Below are positions 1-8,108 of a stretch of 64,000 bases of DNA, piece after piece. Within the stretch, counting starts at the first letter, position 1; every line of letters starts with the position of its first letter. Source of the DNA: Altererythrobacter rubellus. Lineage in GTDB: Bacteria > Pseudomonadota > Alphaproteobacteria > Sphingomonadales > Sphingomonadaceae. Under the pieces are notes generated by a model. That model was not told where the DNA came from. It worked only from the letters and a program-made list of their open reading frames with translations, and did no database searches. Both the position numbers and the translations under genes were made by a program. The stretch is taken from positions 310,001 through 374,000 of the forward strand of contig NZ_CP127221.1 in NCBI RefSeq assembly GCF_030284385.1, in the 5' to 3' direction.

Positions 1-1337
1 ATCGGTTCCCTCAACTTGCCAAAAGTAGGGTCCTCTAAGCTCTGAGATGATAGGGCCTCTTCATCTAGCAAAATTGCTTTGAAAACAGCCCGTAAATCAC
101 CCCTCACTCCTTCACCATTATTTTCAAAAACTTCAGCAACCCGCTGAACATAAGAAGGAGAGGGATTACTGGTGACTAAACGCTGGATCATTTGCTTACC
201 AAAGAATGGCCCAACATTAGGGTGTGCAACCAGATGATCGAGGGCCATTGCCAGGCTATCTGCTGCATTAGTGCCCGCCGGAATTGTTAGACCCAAGAAA
301 CTCTTTTCTGTCTCAGAATGGAAAGCATCCCCAGTCGGATTCCAAGGCCAAGGCTTCCAACGCCAACGGGTCACATCCGAAGTCATGGGATTGCGGACCC
401 AGTCCGGATCAGCAAGTTCAAAGTTTCCTTGGACTGTAGTGGTGCCGATATTAGTGAAATCGAACTCATAGCCAGTAAATACCTTAGCGATGCCGGTGAC
501 ATCATCATTGGTGTAGGTTTCGATAGGCTCACCGCCAGAAAGTTTCAAAGAACCATCTATATTGAGCTCAAATAGACCTATAGACATGAGCTGCATAATC
601 TCACGGCCATAGTTTTCATCGGGAACCCGGCCGCTATTGGGATCTGCCTTTTGGTTCCCCCTAGTGTTTAGGAAAACGCCCATGGCGGGGTTAAGGGTAA
701 TCTCCTCAATCAGCTCGCGGAAACTGCCAAAGGCGTTGCGATTGAGGATGTCCCAATATTCACCAATCGCGGGTCCGGGCCACTCAACCGCTAAATTGTT
801 GATTGAGACAACGAAAAATTCTGAAAGGGCCAACGCCACCCTTTTGCGAACGCTACTCCCACCAGATAGGAGTTGAGACCAAATCATCTGATCGGCAATG
901 CGATCGCTGTTAAAGTAGTCGTTTTCATCGACCCGATCGAAGCCACGATCCGCAAAAAAAGACTTTGCTGTCTGGCTGTTGGCCTGATCCATCTGACCGT
1001 CAAGCCAGGGCTCATAACCATCCCGTTTCAATTGCTCAATCGCACGCTGAGATGCTGCAAAGGAGGCTTGCAAAAGGAAACGTGCCGCTTCTGCATCGGA
1101 AGTAGGGGCCCTAACCTCAACGACCGGACCGGCACCAGGACCAGCGACCGCACTAGTAGAACTATCTCCGCCCCCGCAGGCAGCCGTGGCCAAGGCGAGA
1201 GCGCTCACCCCCGCAAAGTTGGTGAATTTAGTCTCTTCTATAGCGGGTTGAAGCAACGCCTCTGGATCATCGACTGGCTGACACAAAGGCTCCACCAAAT
1301 CGGTATTTCTGATTGCGAGGTCTAGATCGGAGGCCAC
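1..1337 (-). CDS. DUF1800 family protein, C-terminus cut off by the window edge
   Basis: About 445 residues are visible and the gene runs off the left edge. A GTG start at 1337 follows an AAGGA ribosome site by seven bases; an in-frame TAG lies just upstream. A hydrophobic stretch near residues 43-58 ends in TAACGGG, which looks like a weak lipobox, so export as a lipoprotein is likely but the 40-residue lead before it is odd. The body contains the family signatures VRKRVALALSEF, FLNTRGNQKADPNSGRVPDE, ENYGREIMQLMSIGL and later VAHPNVGPFFGKQMIQRLV, typical of DUF1800 (PF08811). The biochemical function of the family is not known; members are often exported and paired with a DUF1501 gene, which would lie outside this window. 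Base composition is more A+T-rich than in the core genes further right. Confidence 0.85.
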   Translation of the reverse strand, partial: MASDLDLAIRNTDLVEPLCQPVDDPEALLQPAIEETKFTNFAGVSALALATAACGGGDSSTSAVAGPGAGPVVEVRAPTSDAEAARFLLQASFAASQRAIEQLKRDGYEPWLDGQMDQANSQTAKSFFADRGFDRVDENDYFNSDRIADQMIWSQLLSGGSSVRKRVALALSEFFVVSINNLAVEWPGPAIGEYWDILNRNAFGSFRELIEEITLNPAMGVFLNTRGNQKADPNSGRVPDENYGREIMQLMSIGLFELNIDGSLKLSGGEPIETYTNDDVTGIAKVFTGYEFDFTNIGTTTVQGNFELADPDWVRNPMTSDVTRWRWKPWPWNPTGDAFHSETEKSFLGLTIPAGTNAADSLAMALDHLVAHPNVGPFFGKQMIQRLVTSNPSPSYVQRVAEVFENNGEGVRGDLRAVFKAILLDEEALSSQSLEDPTFGKLREP

Positions 1338-1425
1338 ATATTCATCCTTATAAATGCCAAACTTAAGCTAACCCGAAAAGTGAAACAGCACAAATCCCGA
1401 CACATCAGAAATTATATCAAAATGG

Positions 1426-1554
1426 GAAGGGGGGCCTGTCGATGATCCCGCTCAGGCTGTTGTGAGTCTGTTTCAACGCCGGTATCGAGATCTAGGCCTA
1501 ATCGGTTGCTCATCGCTTCAGGCCGCCCAGCGATACATCGAAGGCGGCAGCTAA
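1426..1554 (+). pseudogene. Remnant of a tyrosine recombinase (phage-type integrase)
   Basis: The plus-strand frame reads GPVDDPAQAVVSLFQRRYRD, then LGLIGCSS joined directly to LQAAQRYIEGGS and a stop. In complete integrases of this type the first block (ending GCSSHSGRRTF) and the last block (HxSLQTTQRYIEGD) are separated by about 40 residues that carry catalytic Arg and His. Here that middle part is deleted and no start codon or N-terminal domain is visible, so the gene is dead. The rest of the gene-poor stretch 1338-1749 shows nothing else I can identify. The family call is from memory of the motif, without a search. Confidence 0.6.
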
Positions 1555-1749
1555 GCGAGAAAGCGAGTTGTTGAGTTGGTTTGATTATTTCATGTTTCAA
1601 ATTGTATTTACGGTCGTGCTCCAAAGGCTTGGTATCTGGAGCGACCCGAGGGGTTTTGTTTCACGCCAATCTCTTAGCGGACTGCCCAGCGCCTCTTGGC
1701 GCTTAGTATTTTGTTGCTAGATAAACGGCATGGGGGTATCGACAGAGTA

Positions 1750-2049
1750 ATGTTTCGCTTAATCAATTTCATAACAAGCCTTAGACGTTTGCCGCCCTTG
1801 TCCGAGATATCCGGGGATGAAGAGCGCATGCTTTTTGAACTGCGGGCATTGTGGGAGGAGAAAGGCAGCTTGTCTGTAGCCGACGTCTATAATTTGGGCA
1901 GCAATCAATCTGCATCGACCTCATATCGCCAGCTTATTGCTTTGAGAGATAAGGGTCTTCTCGATGTGTCTGTTGCTGAAGGGGACAAGCGCCGACGTGA
2001 CGTGAGCTTCACGAAGGTATCGGAATCTCTTTTCGCAGCGATGCGTTGA
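1750..2049 (+). CDS. Small winged-helix (MarR-like) putative transcriptional regulator
   Basis: The product is about 99 residues from the ATG at 1750; a TTG at 1696 in the same frame would add 18 residues and is less likely. The middle reads like a winged helix: FELRALWEEKGSLSVADVY, a turn, a recognition-helix segment SASTSYRQLIALRDKGLLDV, and a basic wing GDKRRRDVSFT. This layout suits single-domain regulators that judge whether DNA or a partner is bound, but no specific family can be named. The stop codon lies three bases before the start of the membrane protein gene, so the two are probably one transcription unit. Confidence 0.6.
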   Translation: MFRLINFITSLRRLPPLSEISGDEERMLFELRALWEEKGSLSVADVYNLGSNQSASTSYRQLIALRDKGLLDVSVAEGDKRRRDVSFTKVSESLFAAMR

Positions 2050-2052
2050 TTT

Positions 2053-2601
2053 ATGGAAAAGTCTCTGCCGCACACTGCTTTAACCGGCGCAGCCCTCGTA
2101 TTTCTCTACGTTGCTCTTTACGATCTGTCGGACTGGATCGTCGGCACCGAAGCATTCAGAGGCACGGCGGGCATAATTTTCCTGCCGGCGTTTATCCGAT
2201 TACTGGGATTCTTGCTAATTGGATATTGGGTGATCCCCGCTTTGTTTGTGGCGGGCCTTTTTTGCGTTGATCTTGGGTTGGGTCTAGGCGGCAAAGTTGT
2301 AGTTTCTGCCTTCATTGCTGTTGGCGGTCCCCTGGGGGCCTTTATCGCCGCAAAACTGTCTGGTCTGCAGCCGTCTCTCTCCAATTTGACGCCTATGCGC
2401 CTTCTTTTGCTTTCTGCGTTCTGTTCAGCGGGCAATGCCGTCTTCTATCATCTGGGGCTTAATTATGCCGGAGTGGGTGGGCATTCGGACATCTTCATGC
2501 ATCTGGTTGTTTTTGCTGGCGATATGGTCGGTACTTGGGCCGCCATTTATTTCATCAAGCTGTCACTAGAAATGTTTCTAAAGTGGCGTTCCAACTATTA
2601 A
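2053..2601 (+). CDS. Integral membrane protein of unknown function
   Basis: The 182-residue product is very hydrophobic, with about five membrane segments (residues about 10-28, 42-72, 80-102, 118-140 and 150-172). It has no signal peptide of the cleaved type. I do not recognise the family; the spacing of the helices is a little like the MASE-type sensory membrane domains, but no output domain follows. It lies three bases behind the winged-helix gene, which suggests a regulator and membrane-partner module. The stretch is A+T-richer than the core genome, in keeping with the accessory character of positions 1-4340. Confidence 0.65.
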   Translation: MEKSLPHTALTGAALVFLYVALYDLSDWIVGTEAFRGTAGIIFLPAFIRLLGFLLIGYWVIPALFVAGLFCVDLGLGLGGKVVVSAFIAVGGPLGAFIAAKLSGLQPSLSNLTPMRLLLLSAFCSAGNAVFYHLGLNYAGVGGHSDIFMHLVVFAGDMVGTWAAIYFIKLSLEMFLKWRSNY

Positions 2602-2730
2602 GGGCAAGGCCCTTGTAAAACTGCGCGCGATTGAGGCACCATCATTTGCATACGGGCTAATGCCAAAAGGAACTTCGCGCTGGCGGGGAAGGTCGCCGAA
2701 AAATCACTTTGAAACAAAGTCTAAGTGATT

Positions 2731-3084
2731 TCAGTAAGCGCAGATACGAATTTCTTCTCCTACCCAGCACGCCCGTTCATCAGCATCGCGCTCAACCGGC
2801 TCTACCGGTTCCTGTGTCCGTCCAGTCGGCGTCAACCAGCCGACACGCGCTCTACCAACCGCAAAAACGTCTACCACGATGTAAGGCGGAATCTCATAGT
2901 TGTCATAAGAATCGCTCGGCAGCGACAACTCGAAAGATCCACCTTCCCAAGACTCGAATTCACAGGGACCTTGATATGAGGCGCCGAACCATGAAATGCT
3001 GCATTGAGCAGGCTTCGCTTGGGCCACAGCAGGGAATAATGAAATAGCCAGCGCGGCTACAATGATAGTAAAATTACGAACCAC
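2731..3084 (-). CDS. Small secreted four-cysteine protein, unknown
   Basis: The 117-residue product starts with GTG at 3084. Residues 1-23 are a clear Sec signal peptide ending AVAQA. The mature part has four cysteines (in QCSISW, GPCEFES, ACWVGEE and RICAY), enough for two disulfides, so it is probably a periplasmic or extracellular folded domain. I recognise no family. It lies 23 bases behind the stop-to-start junction of another exported protein gene on the same strand (3108-3596), so the two likely form an operon. Confidence 0.65.
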   Translation of the reverse strand: MVRNFTIIVAALAISLFPAVAQAKPAQCSISWFGASYQGPCEFESWEGGSFELSLPSDSYDNYEIPPYIVVDVFAVGRARVGWLTPTGRTQEPVEPVERDADERACWVGEEIRICAY

Positions 3085-3107
3085 TTTTGGAACCCTCTAA
3101 AAATGAA

Positions 3108-3596
3108 TTAACAGATTTCGATAAGGCCTGGGGGCGTCTTCTGGCACCAATCCATAAACCAAAGATCGGTGGCACCAACTCCCGCTTGGATAACTTGCCA
3201 GGAGCCCTGCGACCTTCGCAAGATCGCCTCAACATGGCAGCAATCAAACATTTCAATGGCCTCTTCACCTTCTCTTTGAACAAAGGGGGTCGAGTTGGGA
3301 TCAATAGGACGCCCACCTGGACGTTGTGAATTTAAAGCTACGAAAGCCCAGTCTCCAGACACGTTAAATTCGCCAACCACAAATTCGACTGGCACGCCGA
3401 GATCTCTCTCGGCAATTGGCCTCACAGCATCTAAAATTGCTCTCCGCTCAGGATTACCTCTCTGGGGTGTGTACACCCCTGCCGGAGCTTGGGCCTGCGT
3501 GGCGGAAGTCGTTACTGCCATTGCCATTACGAATGATAGCACTAGACAAAAAGTGACAATAAATTTGATCCTAGAATTTTGTCCAAATTTAGTCAC
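3108..3596 (-). CDS. Secreted protein of unknown function
   Basis: The 162-residue product has a GTG start at 3596 and a signal peptide (hydrophobic core about residues 11-27, cleavage likely after TQAQA near residue 36). The mature part begins with a helical segment (RRAILDAVRPIAERDLGVPVE), continues with FVVGEFNVSGDWAFV, and ends in a cysteine-rich tail with a CC pair, DWC and EIC. The layout of a helix followed by a strand with a central Trp and a VEAILRRSQGSWQVI strand is like small exported sensor or inhibitor folds, but I cannot name a family. It is the first gene of a two-gene unit with the four-cysteine protein. Confidence 0.65.
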   Translation of the reverse strand: MTKFGQNSRIKFIVTFCLVLSFVMAMAVTTSATQAQAPAGVYTPQRGNPERRAILDAVRPIAERDLGVPVEFVVGEFNVSGDWAFVALNSQRPGGRPIDPNSTPFVQREGEEAIEMFDCCHVEAILRRSQGSWQVIQAGVGATDLWFMDWCQKTPPGLIEIC

Positions 3597-3767
3597 ATTC
3601 CTACCCTACTATACTTGACCGAATAGTTCCTGCGTACAACATAATTTGTTCTGGTCAAGATAGCTGCTAGACTGTGCTTTTGGATCGAAGCCAAAGACTT
3701 GCTCGCCGCTGCGAGATGATGATTTGATGATTACTAAAAATTTCTGAGAGTGTGGGGATTTCATAAG

Positions 3768-4085
3768 ATGCAGAAAACAACTATTGCGGCCATTCTATTC
3801 TTCCTAGTATTGGGTGTATCGTCACCCGCCCGAGCAGATATTTCGAAATCAATGTGTCAAGCGTATATGCCAGTGATTGAACAGGCTATTTCATTCAGAA
3901 ACTCTGGGATCCCGCTTGAAAATGCAACAGACATGGCTGACTCAGCATTCGATACGAACCGGAGCCTATATCGCTTTTTAGTCAGCGCTATCCGCAGCGC
4001 GTATCGGGACCCCAAAAGCGCCCTAGAACAATTAAGATCTGGTCGAACTCAACAGCTCTGTGAACAAGCGGTAAGGGGATACTAG
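3768..4085 (+). CDS. Small secreted helical protein, unknown
   Basis: The product is 105 residues from the ATG at 3768; a GTG at 3750 would add six residues. Residues 1-23 form a signal peptide ending SSPARA. The mature protein is mostly helical with two cysteines (SMCQAYM and QQLCEQA), which could form one disulfide. No family is recognised. It stands alone, transcribed away from the two-gene secreted unit at 2731-3596 across about 170 bases that should hold both promoters. Confidence 0.6.
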   Translation: MQKTTIAAILFFLVLGVSSPARADISKSMCQAYMPVIEQAISFRNSGIPLENATDMADSAFDTNRSLYRFLVSAIRSAYRDPKSALEQLRSGRTQQLCEQAVRGY

Positions 4086-4340
4086 GGTTCACACCTTCGT
4101 ACACTAGGCGCATAGGTGATGCTTTAGGCTCTTATCGCCGCTGTCACGGTCATCTGGGAAGGCGAAGAGTTCACCTGAACACCGGCCAAGACATCACCGG
4201 CACGCACTCCGCGGCGATGGCGACGCCATCCGCGACGCCAGCCCCAGCCGCGAGGTCGATCACCGCTTCGGCGCCAATGAACGGATGGTGGTAACGGCAG
4301 TGCTGCTATTGCTGGAGGAGAGCTAACGATCGCCGCGCCA
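4086..4340 (+). other. Intergenic stretch, possibly holding a gene tail
   Basis: No intact gene is seen. The reading frame ending at a TAA near 4326 reads RFGANERMVVTAVLLLLEES, with good coding character but no start or recognisable domain upstream. It may be the decayed end of a lost gene. G+C content rises sharply here, marking the boundary between the A+T-rich left stretch and the core-like genes to the right. Confidence 0.25.
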
Positions 4341-5723
4341 TTACCCCTTGATGACGATCATCTTCTCAATCGTCATTTCATGGCAAGTGTAGGGAATGCC
4401 GCCGGTTCCGTGCCCCGAAGTCTTAAGCCCGGTAAATGGCATCCAGTCGGTGCGGAAGGCGGTGTGGTCGTTTACCATGACAGCTGAGGCGTTGATGTTG
4501 CGATAGGTATGCATTGCGGCGTTCAGATCATTGGTGAAGACCGCCGCCTGAAACGATACGTCAAGCGAATTGGCACGAGCTATCGCATCATCAACATTAT
4601 CATAGGAATAGACGCACACCACCGGTCCGAACACCTCTTTGCGCGAAATGGTGGCGTCAGCTGGCGGGTTCAGCAGCACTGTGGGCGCGTAAGTCGTCTC
4701 AGAGAGCCTTTCCCCACCGCACAGCACGGTTCCGCCGCCATCGCGCGCTTCTTCTACCCATTGAGCCACCCGGTCGACTTCAGCCGGCCGGATCAGCGGG
4801 CCGCATTCGACGTCTTCTTCAATCGCATTGCCGACTTTAAGGGCCTTGGCCGCATCGGCAAGCTTGCCCGCCAGTTCATCAACTATCGAGGAGTGCGCGA
4901 AAACTCTCTGAACCGACACACACACCTGGCCGGAATGATAAAATCCGCCTTTGGCCAGACTGGGTACAGCCGCTTCGAGATCGGCGGTTTGATCGACGAT
5001 TACCGGAGCCACTCCGCCATGCTCCAAGGCGCAGCGCGTGCCGGGCGAAAGCTTGGACCGCAGCGACCACCCCACCCCGGCGGAACCAATAAAGGTGAAG
5101 AAAGCGACCCGCGGATCAGTCACCATCTTCTCAGACGCGTCGCGCGACGGAGCAACCGCCTTGGCCCATTCTTTCGGCAAGCCGGCCTCATGCAGAATGT
5201 CGATGAATTCAAAGCATGACAGCGGCGTATCGCTCGCCGGTTTGACAATCACCGGGCATCCTACGGCGACTGCTGGCGCAACCTGATGCACGATCAGGTT
5301 AAGCGGGTGGTTGAAGGCTGAGACCGCCACAACCGGTCCAATCGGCTCACGCGTGGTCCAGGCCAGCCGTCCGTCCCCTGCCGATGTCAGCCCCATGGGG
5401 ATCTCCGTGCCTTTGAGCGCGCCGATCTCGTGGATGCACAGTTCCATCCCGTTGATCGCACGATCGGCTTCGACCCGCGCATCGATCAACGGTTTACCGC
5501 CTTCATTGGCAATCTGGAAGGCGAGGTGATCGCGCCGTTCCTTCATGATCTCCATTGCCCGGTGAAGGATTGCAGCGCGTTCATGCGCCTTCATCCAGGC
5601 CGAACGGTCCTCGGAAAGCTCATGCGCACGCGTCAGGAACGCATCGATCTCGTCCCATTCCGCGGTGGGCACGCTGCCGATTTCCGAAAGGTCGAACGGA
5701 TTGACCACTGTCTTCATCGTCAT
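4341..5723 (-). CDS. Aldehyde dehydrogenase family protein
   Basis: The 460-residue product is an NAD(P)-dependent aldehyde dehydrogenase, slightly shorter than the usual 480-500. Catalytic residues are present: Asn138 in AFNHP, Lys161 in VIVKPA, Glu234 in LEHGG and nucleophile Cys268 in SGQVCVSVQR. The C-terminal part has KEVFGPVV and FQAAVFTNDL. The substrate cannot be read from sequence; the family includes lactaldehyde, succinate-semialdehyde and phosphonoacetaldehyde enzymes. It lies 23 bases downstream of a ThDP-dependent enzyme gene on the same strand, so the likely scheme is that the ThDP enzyme makes or consumes an aldehyde or 2-oxoacid handled together with this dehydrogenase. A second in-frame ATG two codons in is an alternative start. 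Confidence 0.9.
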   Translation of the reverse strand: MTMKTVVNPFDLSEIGSVPTAEWDEIDAFLTRAHELSEDRSAWMKAHERAAILHRAMEIMKERRDHLAFQIANEGGKPLIDARVEADRAINGMELCIHEIGALKGTEIPMGLTSAGDGRLAWTTREPIGPVVAVSAFNHPLNLIVHQVAPAVAVGCPVIVKPASDTPLSCFEFIDILHEAGLPKEWAKAVAPSRDASEKMVTDPRVAFFTFIGSAGVGWSLRSKLSPGTRCALEHGGVAPVIVDQTADLEAAVPSLAKGGFYHSGQVCVSVQRVFAHSSIVDELAGKLADAAKALKVGNAIEEDVECGPLIRPAEVDRVAQWVEEARDGGGTVLCGGERLSETTYAPTVLLNPPADATISRKEVFGPVVCVYSYDNVDDAIARANSLDVSFQAAVFTNDLNAAMHTYRNINASAVMVNDHTAFRTDWMPFTGLKTSGHGTGGIPYTCHEMTIEKMIVIKG

Positions 5724-5746
5724 TGTCCTTACCAGCTCAGCTACGA

Positions 5747-7405
5747 TCAGAGTTCAGCGCTGAGCTTTTTGATGTCGATGTTCAGGATCTGGTCGTTCTC
5801 GCTGTAATCAACCGGGCAATCGATCAGGTGAACGCCCGGCGTGTCACGGCAGTGCGCGAGCAGCTCAGTCAGGTGTTCAGAGGATTCAACACGGTGCCCG
5901 TGCGCGCCATAGCTTTCGGCGTATTTCACATAGTCCGGGTTGCCATAGGTCAGGCCAAAGTCCGCAAAGCCCATATTGGCCTGCTTCCAGCGGATCATGC
6001 CATACGCATCATCGCGCAAGATCAGCACGGTGAGATTGAGGCCGAGGCGCACCGCGGTTTCCATCTCCTGGCTGTTCATCATGAACCCGCCATCGCCGCA
6101 GATCGCCATCACCCTGCGGTCAGGATATAGCATCGCGCTCATCATCGCCGATGGCAGCCCTGCACCCATCGTGGCGAGCGCATTGTCGAGCAGCACGGTG
6201 TTGGGCAGATAAGCGGTGTAGCCCCGCGCGAACCAGATCTTGTAAACCCCGTTATCCAGACAGATGATGCCATCGCGTGGCATGCATTCGCGCACTTGCT
6301 TCACCAGATGCGGCGGGAAGATCGGGAAACGTGCATCGTCTGCCAGCTTGCCCGTGTGTTCCAGTTCGGCCTGGTGATAGGCAAGGATATGGTCAAAGTT
6401 CCAGTCGCGGTTGGGCGAGACGTCTTCCTTGATCTGCCAGATCGCATTGCCGATATCGCCGATCACTTCAATCTGCGGGAAATAGACCGGATCAACCTCA
6501 GCAGTCTTGGTAGAGACATGGATAACCGTGACGCCGTTATCCTGCATGAAGAAGGGCGGCTTTTCGATCACGTCATGGCCCACATTGATAATGCAGTCGG
6601 ACGCCTCAACCGCGCGGTGGACAAAGTCACCAGCGGACAGCGCCGCACAGCCTACGAACTTGGGGTGACGTTCATCGATAACGCCCTTGCCCATCTGCGT
6701 GGTGAGGAACGGGATACCGGTCTTTTCGACCAGTTGTTCAAGCATGCGACCAGCCATCTTGCGGTTTGCGCCCGCGCCGATGACGATGATCGGGCTCTTG
6801 GCTTTTTCGATTGCTTCGACCGCAGCGCGCACAGCTTTCGGCTCTGCCGACGGACGGCGTGCGACGCTTTTGGGTAGAGGCTTCCAATCGGTGGTCGGCT
6901 CTTCGGCGATATCTTCGGGCAATTCGATCAACGTTGCGCCGGGCTTCTCTTCCTCGGCCAGCCGATAGGCTTCGCGTACGCGGCTGGGGATGTTGTCACC
7001 CGCTGCAATCTGGATCGAATACTTCGTCACCGGCTCCATCAACGACACGATATCGACGATCTGAAAGCGGCCCTGCTTCGATTTCTTGATCGGTTTCTGG
7101 CCCGTGATCATCAGCATCGGCATTCCGCCAAGCTGTGCATAGGCTGCGGATGTAACGAAATTGGTCGCGCCCGGCCCAAGCGTTGCGACGCACACGCCAG
7201 TCTTGCCGGTATGGCGGCCATAGGTTGCCGCCATGAATCCCGCACCTTGTTCATGGCGGGTGAGGATCAGCTTGATCTTGTCCGACTTGCCCAGCGAATC
7301 GAGGAAATCCAGGTTTTCCTCTCCCGGTACGCCAAAGATGTACTCGCAGCCTTCAGCCTCAAGGCACTCGATAAAAACGTCCGACGCTTTTTTGGTATCG
7401 CTCAC
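5747..7405 (-). CDS. ThDP-dependent enzyme, acetolactate-synthase-like
   Basis: The product is 552 residues from the GTG at 7405, which follows an AGGGGGG ribosome site; an upstream frame extension to 7429 is unlikely. It has the full three-domain ThDP enzyme layout: Pyr domain with catalytic Glu52 in RHEQGAGF, central Rossmann-like domain around residues 190-330, and PP domain with the Mg-ThDP motif starting GDGGF near residue 430. The opening FGVPGEENLDFLD matches catabolic, FAD-free acetolactate synthases of the AlsS type. At the end of the ThDP motif there is RDDAYG where biosynthetic enzymes have an Asn. No regulatory small-subunit gene lies beside it, which argues against branched-chain amino acid synthesis. 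It forms a two-gene unit with the aldehyde dehydrogenase. Confidence 0.85.
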   Translation of the reverse strand: MSDTKKASDVFIECLEAEGCEYIFGVPGEENLDFLDSLGKSDKIKLILTRHEQGAGFMAATYGRHTGKTGVCVATLGPGATNFVTSAAYAQLGGMPMLMITGQKPIKKSKQGRFQIVDIVSLMEPVTKYSIQIAAGDNIPSRVREAYRLAEEEKPGATLIELPEDIAEEPTTDWKPLPKSVARRPSAEPKAVRAAVEAIEKAKSPIIVIGAGANRKMAGRMLEQLVEKTGIPFLTTQMGKGVIDERHPKFVGCAALSAGDFVHRAVEASDCIINVGHDVIEKPPFFMQDNGVTVIHVSTKTAEVDPVYFPQIEVIGDIGNAIWQIKEDVSPNRDWNFDHILAYHQAELEHTGKLADDARFPIFPPHLVKQVRECMPRDGIICLDNGVYKIWFARGYTAYLPNTVLLDNALATMGAGLPSAMMSAMLYPDRRVMAICGDGGFMMNSQEMETAVRLGLNLTVLILRDDAYGMIRWKQANMGFADFGLTYGNPDYVKYAESYGAHGHRVESSEHLTELLAHCRDTPGVHLIDCPVDYSENDQILNIDIKKLSAEL

Positions 7406-7604
7406 GTGAATTTCCCCCCTTGTTTGCACCCACCATGCAAGCCCGCCCCAAAGGGCGGTTGGCGCGGGTCTGTAGATGAACCGCTATTCGCAACTTCGCC
7501 GACAGACGTTACAGCCCCATTGCTTGAGCAGCGATGCCAGCCTTGCGGATGCGAGTATTGCAGGAATCCGTCAGAATCCAAGCGCGGAGCGCAATAGATC
7601 GAAA

Positions 7605-7760
7605 TCAATAGCCCAGTTTCGGGTCGAAGATCGGAGCAACCGGCTCTCCGGCGCGATATCTGGCGAGATTTTCAAGGAACCGCGTCGCACTGCGGATGAA
7701 CATCTTGTATTGTGCGCGGCCCGAAAGGTGCATGGTGATATGCGCGTTGTCGAGCGCCCA
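7605..7760 (-). pseudogene. C-terminal remnant of a D-2-hydroxyacid dehydrogenase
   Basis: The minus-strand frame reads WALDNAHITMHLSGRAQ, then MFIRSATRFLENLARYRAGE and ends PVAPIFDPKLGY with a stop at 7605. This is the C-terminal segment of GhrA-type 2-hydroxyacid dehydrogenases. The cofactor-binding domain and all catalytic residues are missing, and the frame upstream of 7760 changes into unrelated sequence, so only debris is left. It belongs to a 700-base gene-poor stretch (7406-8108). Confidence 0.6.
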
Positions 7761-7792
7761 GCTCTCCTTGCTTTAGGCCGCCCGCTCCCGCC

Positions 7793-7888
7793 ACACTTGC
7801 AAGCGTCGCTGATGGAAACCATCCGACCCAGCGTCATGCCGGCGCTGCGCGCATAGAATTCCGCCCAAAACACTATTTCATCTGAAAA
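7793..7888 (-). pseudogene. Remnant of a SIMPL (DUF541) domain gene
   Basis: The minus-strand frame contains AEFYARSAGMTLGRMVSIS, which fits the conserved helix-strand motif of SIMPL/DUF541 periplasmic proteins (KAExYAxAAGxxLGxVxSIxE). The N-terminal signal peptide and the rest of the domain are absent. It sits immediately upstream, in a different frame, of the 2-hydroxyacid dehydrogenase remnant, so two unrelated broken genes are joined here by deletion. Confidence 0.45.
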
Positions 7889-8035
7889 ACATAGACTTAC
7901 TTCCCGAAATCGCGGGGTAGGGTGTGCTCGCCAGATTTCGAATTGCGCGTAGTTTGCCAATTGTCTGCAGATCCTTCGGTTGCGCCAATCTGGAAAACCT
8001 CAATGGTGAGGGAGCCGCGCGGCGATTGAGCGCGC

Positions 8036-8071
8036 AAATGTCCGTCTTGCGCCCCAATCCAAGACATAACC
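8036..8071 (-). repeat. Copy of a degenerate hairpin-forming intergenic repeat
   Basis: Read on the minus strand this segment carries ATGTCTTGGATTGGGG and ends GACGGACATTT. It resembles the segments at 40810-40843 and 49299-49332, with a shared core ATTGGG flanked by arms of the form YGTC and GGACRT that pair with each other. The alignment needs one or two gaps, so membership is less certain than for the other two copies. Confidence 0.35.
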
Positions 8072-8108
8072 TTCCGAGATCTTAGGTCCCGAAAGCTGAC
8101 ATTCGACC

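Noticed and set aside
1412-1624. 70-codon minus-strand frame
   Set aside because: Lies opposite the integrase remnant; the remnant frame has family motifs, this one does not.
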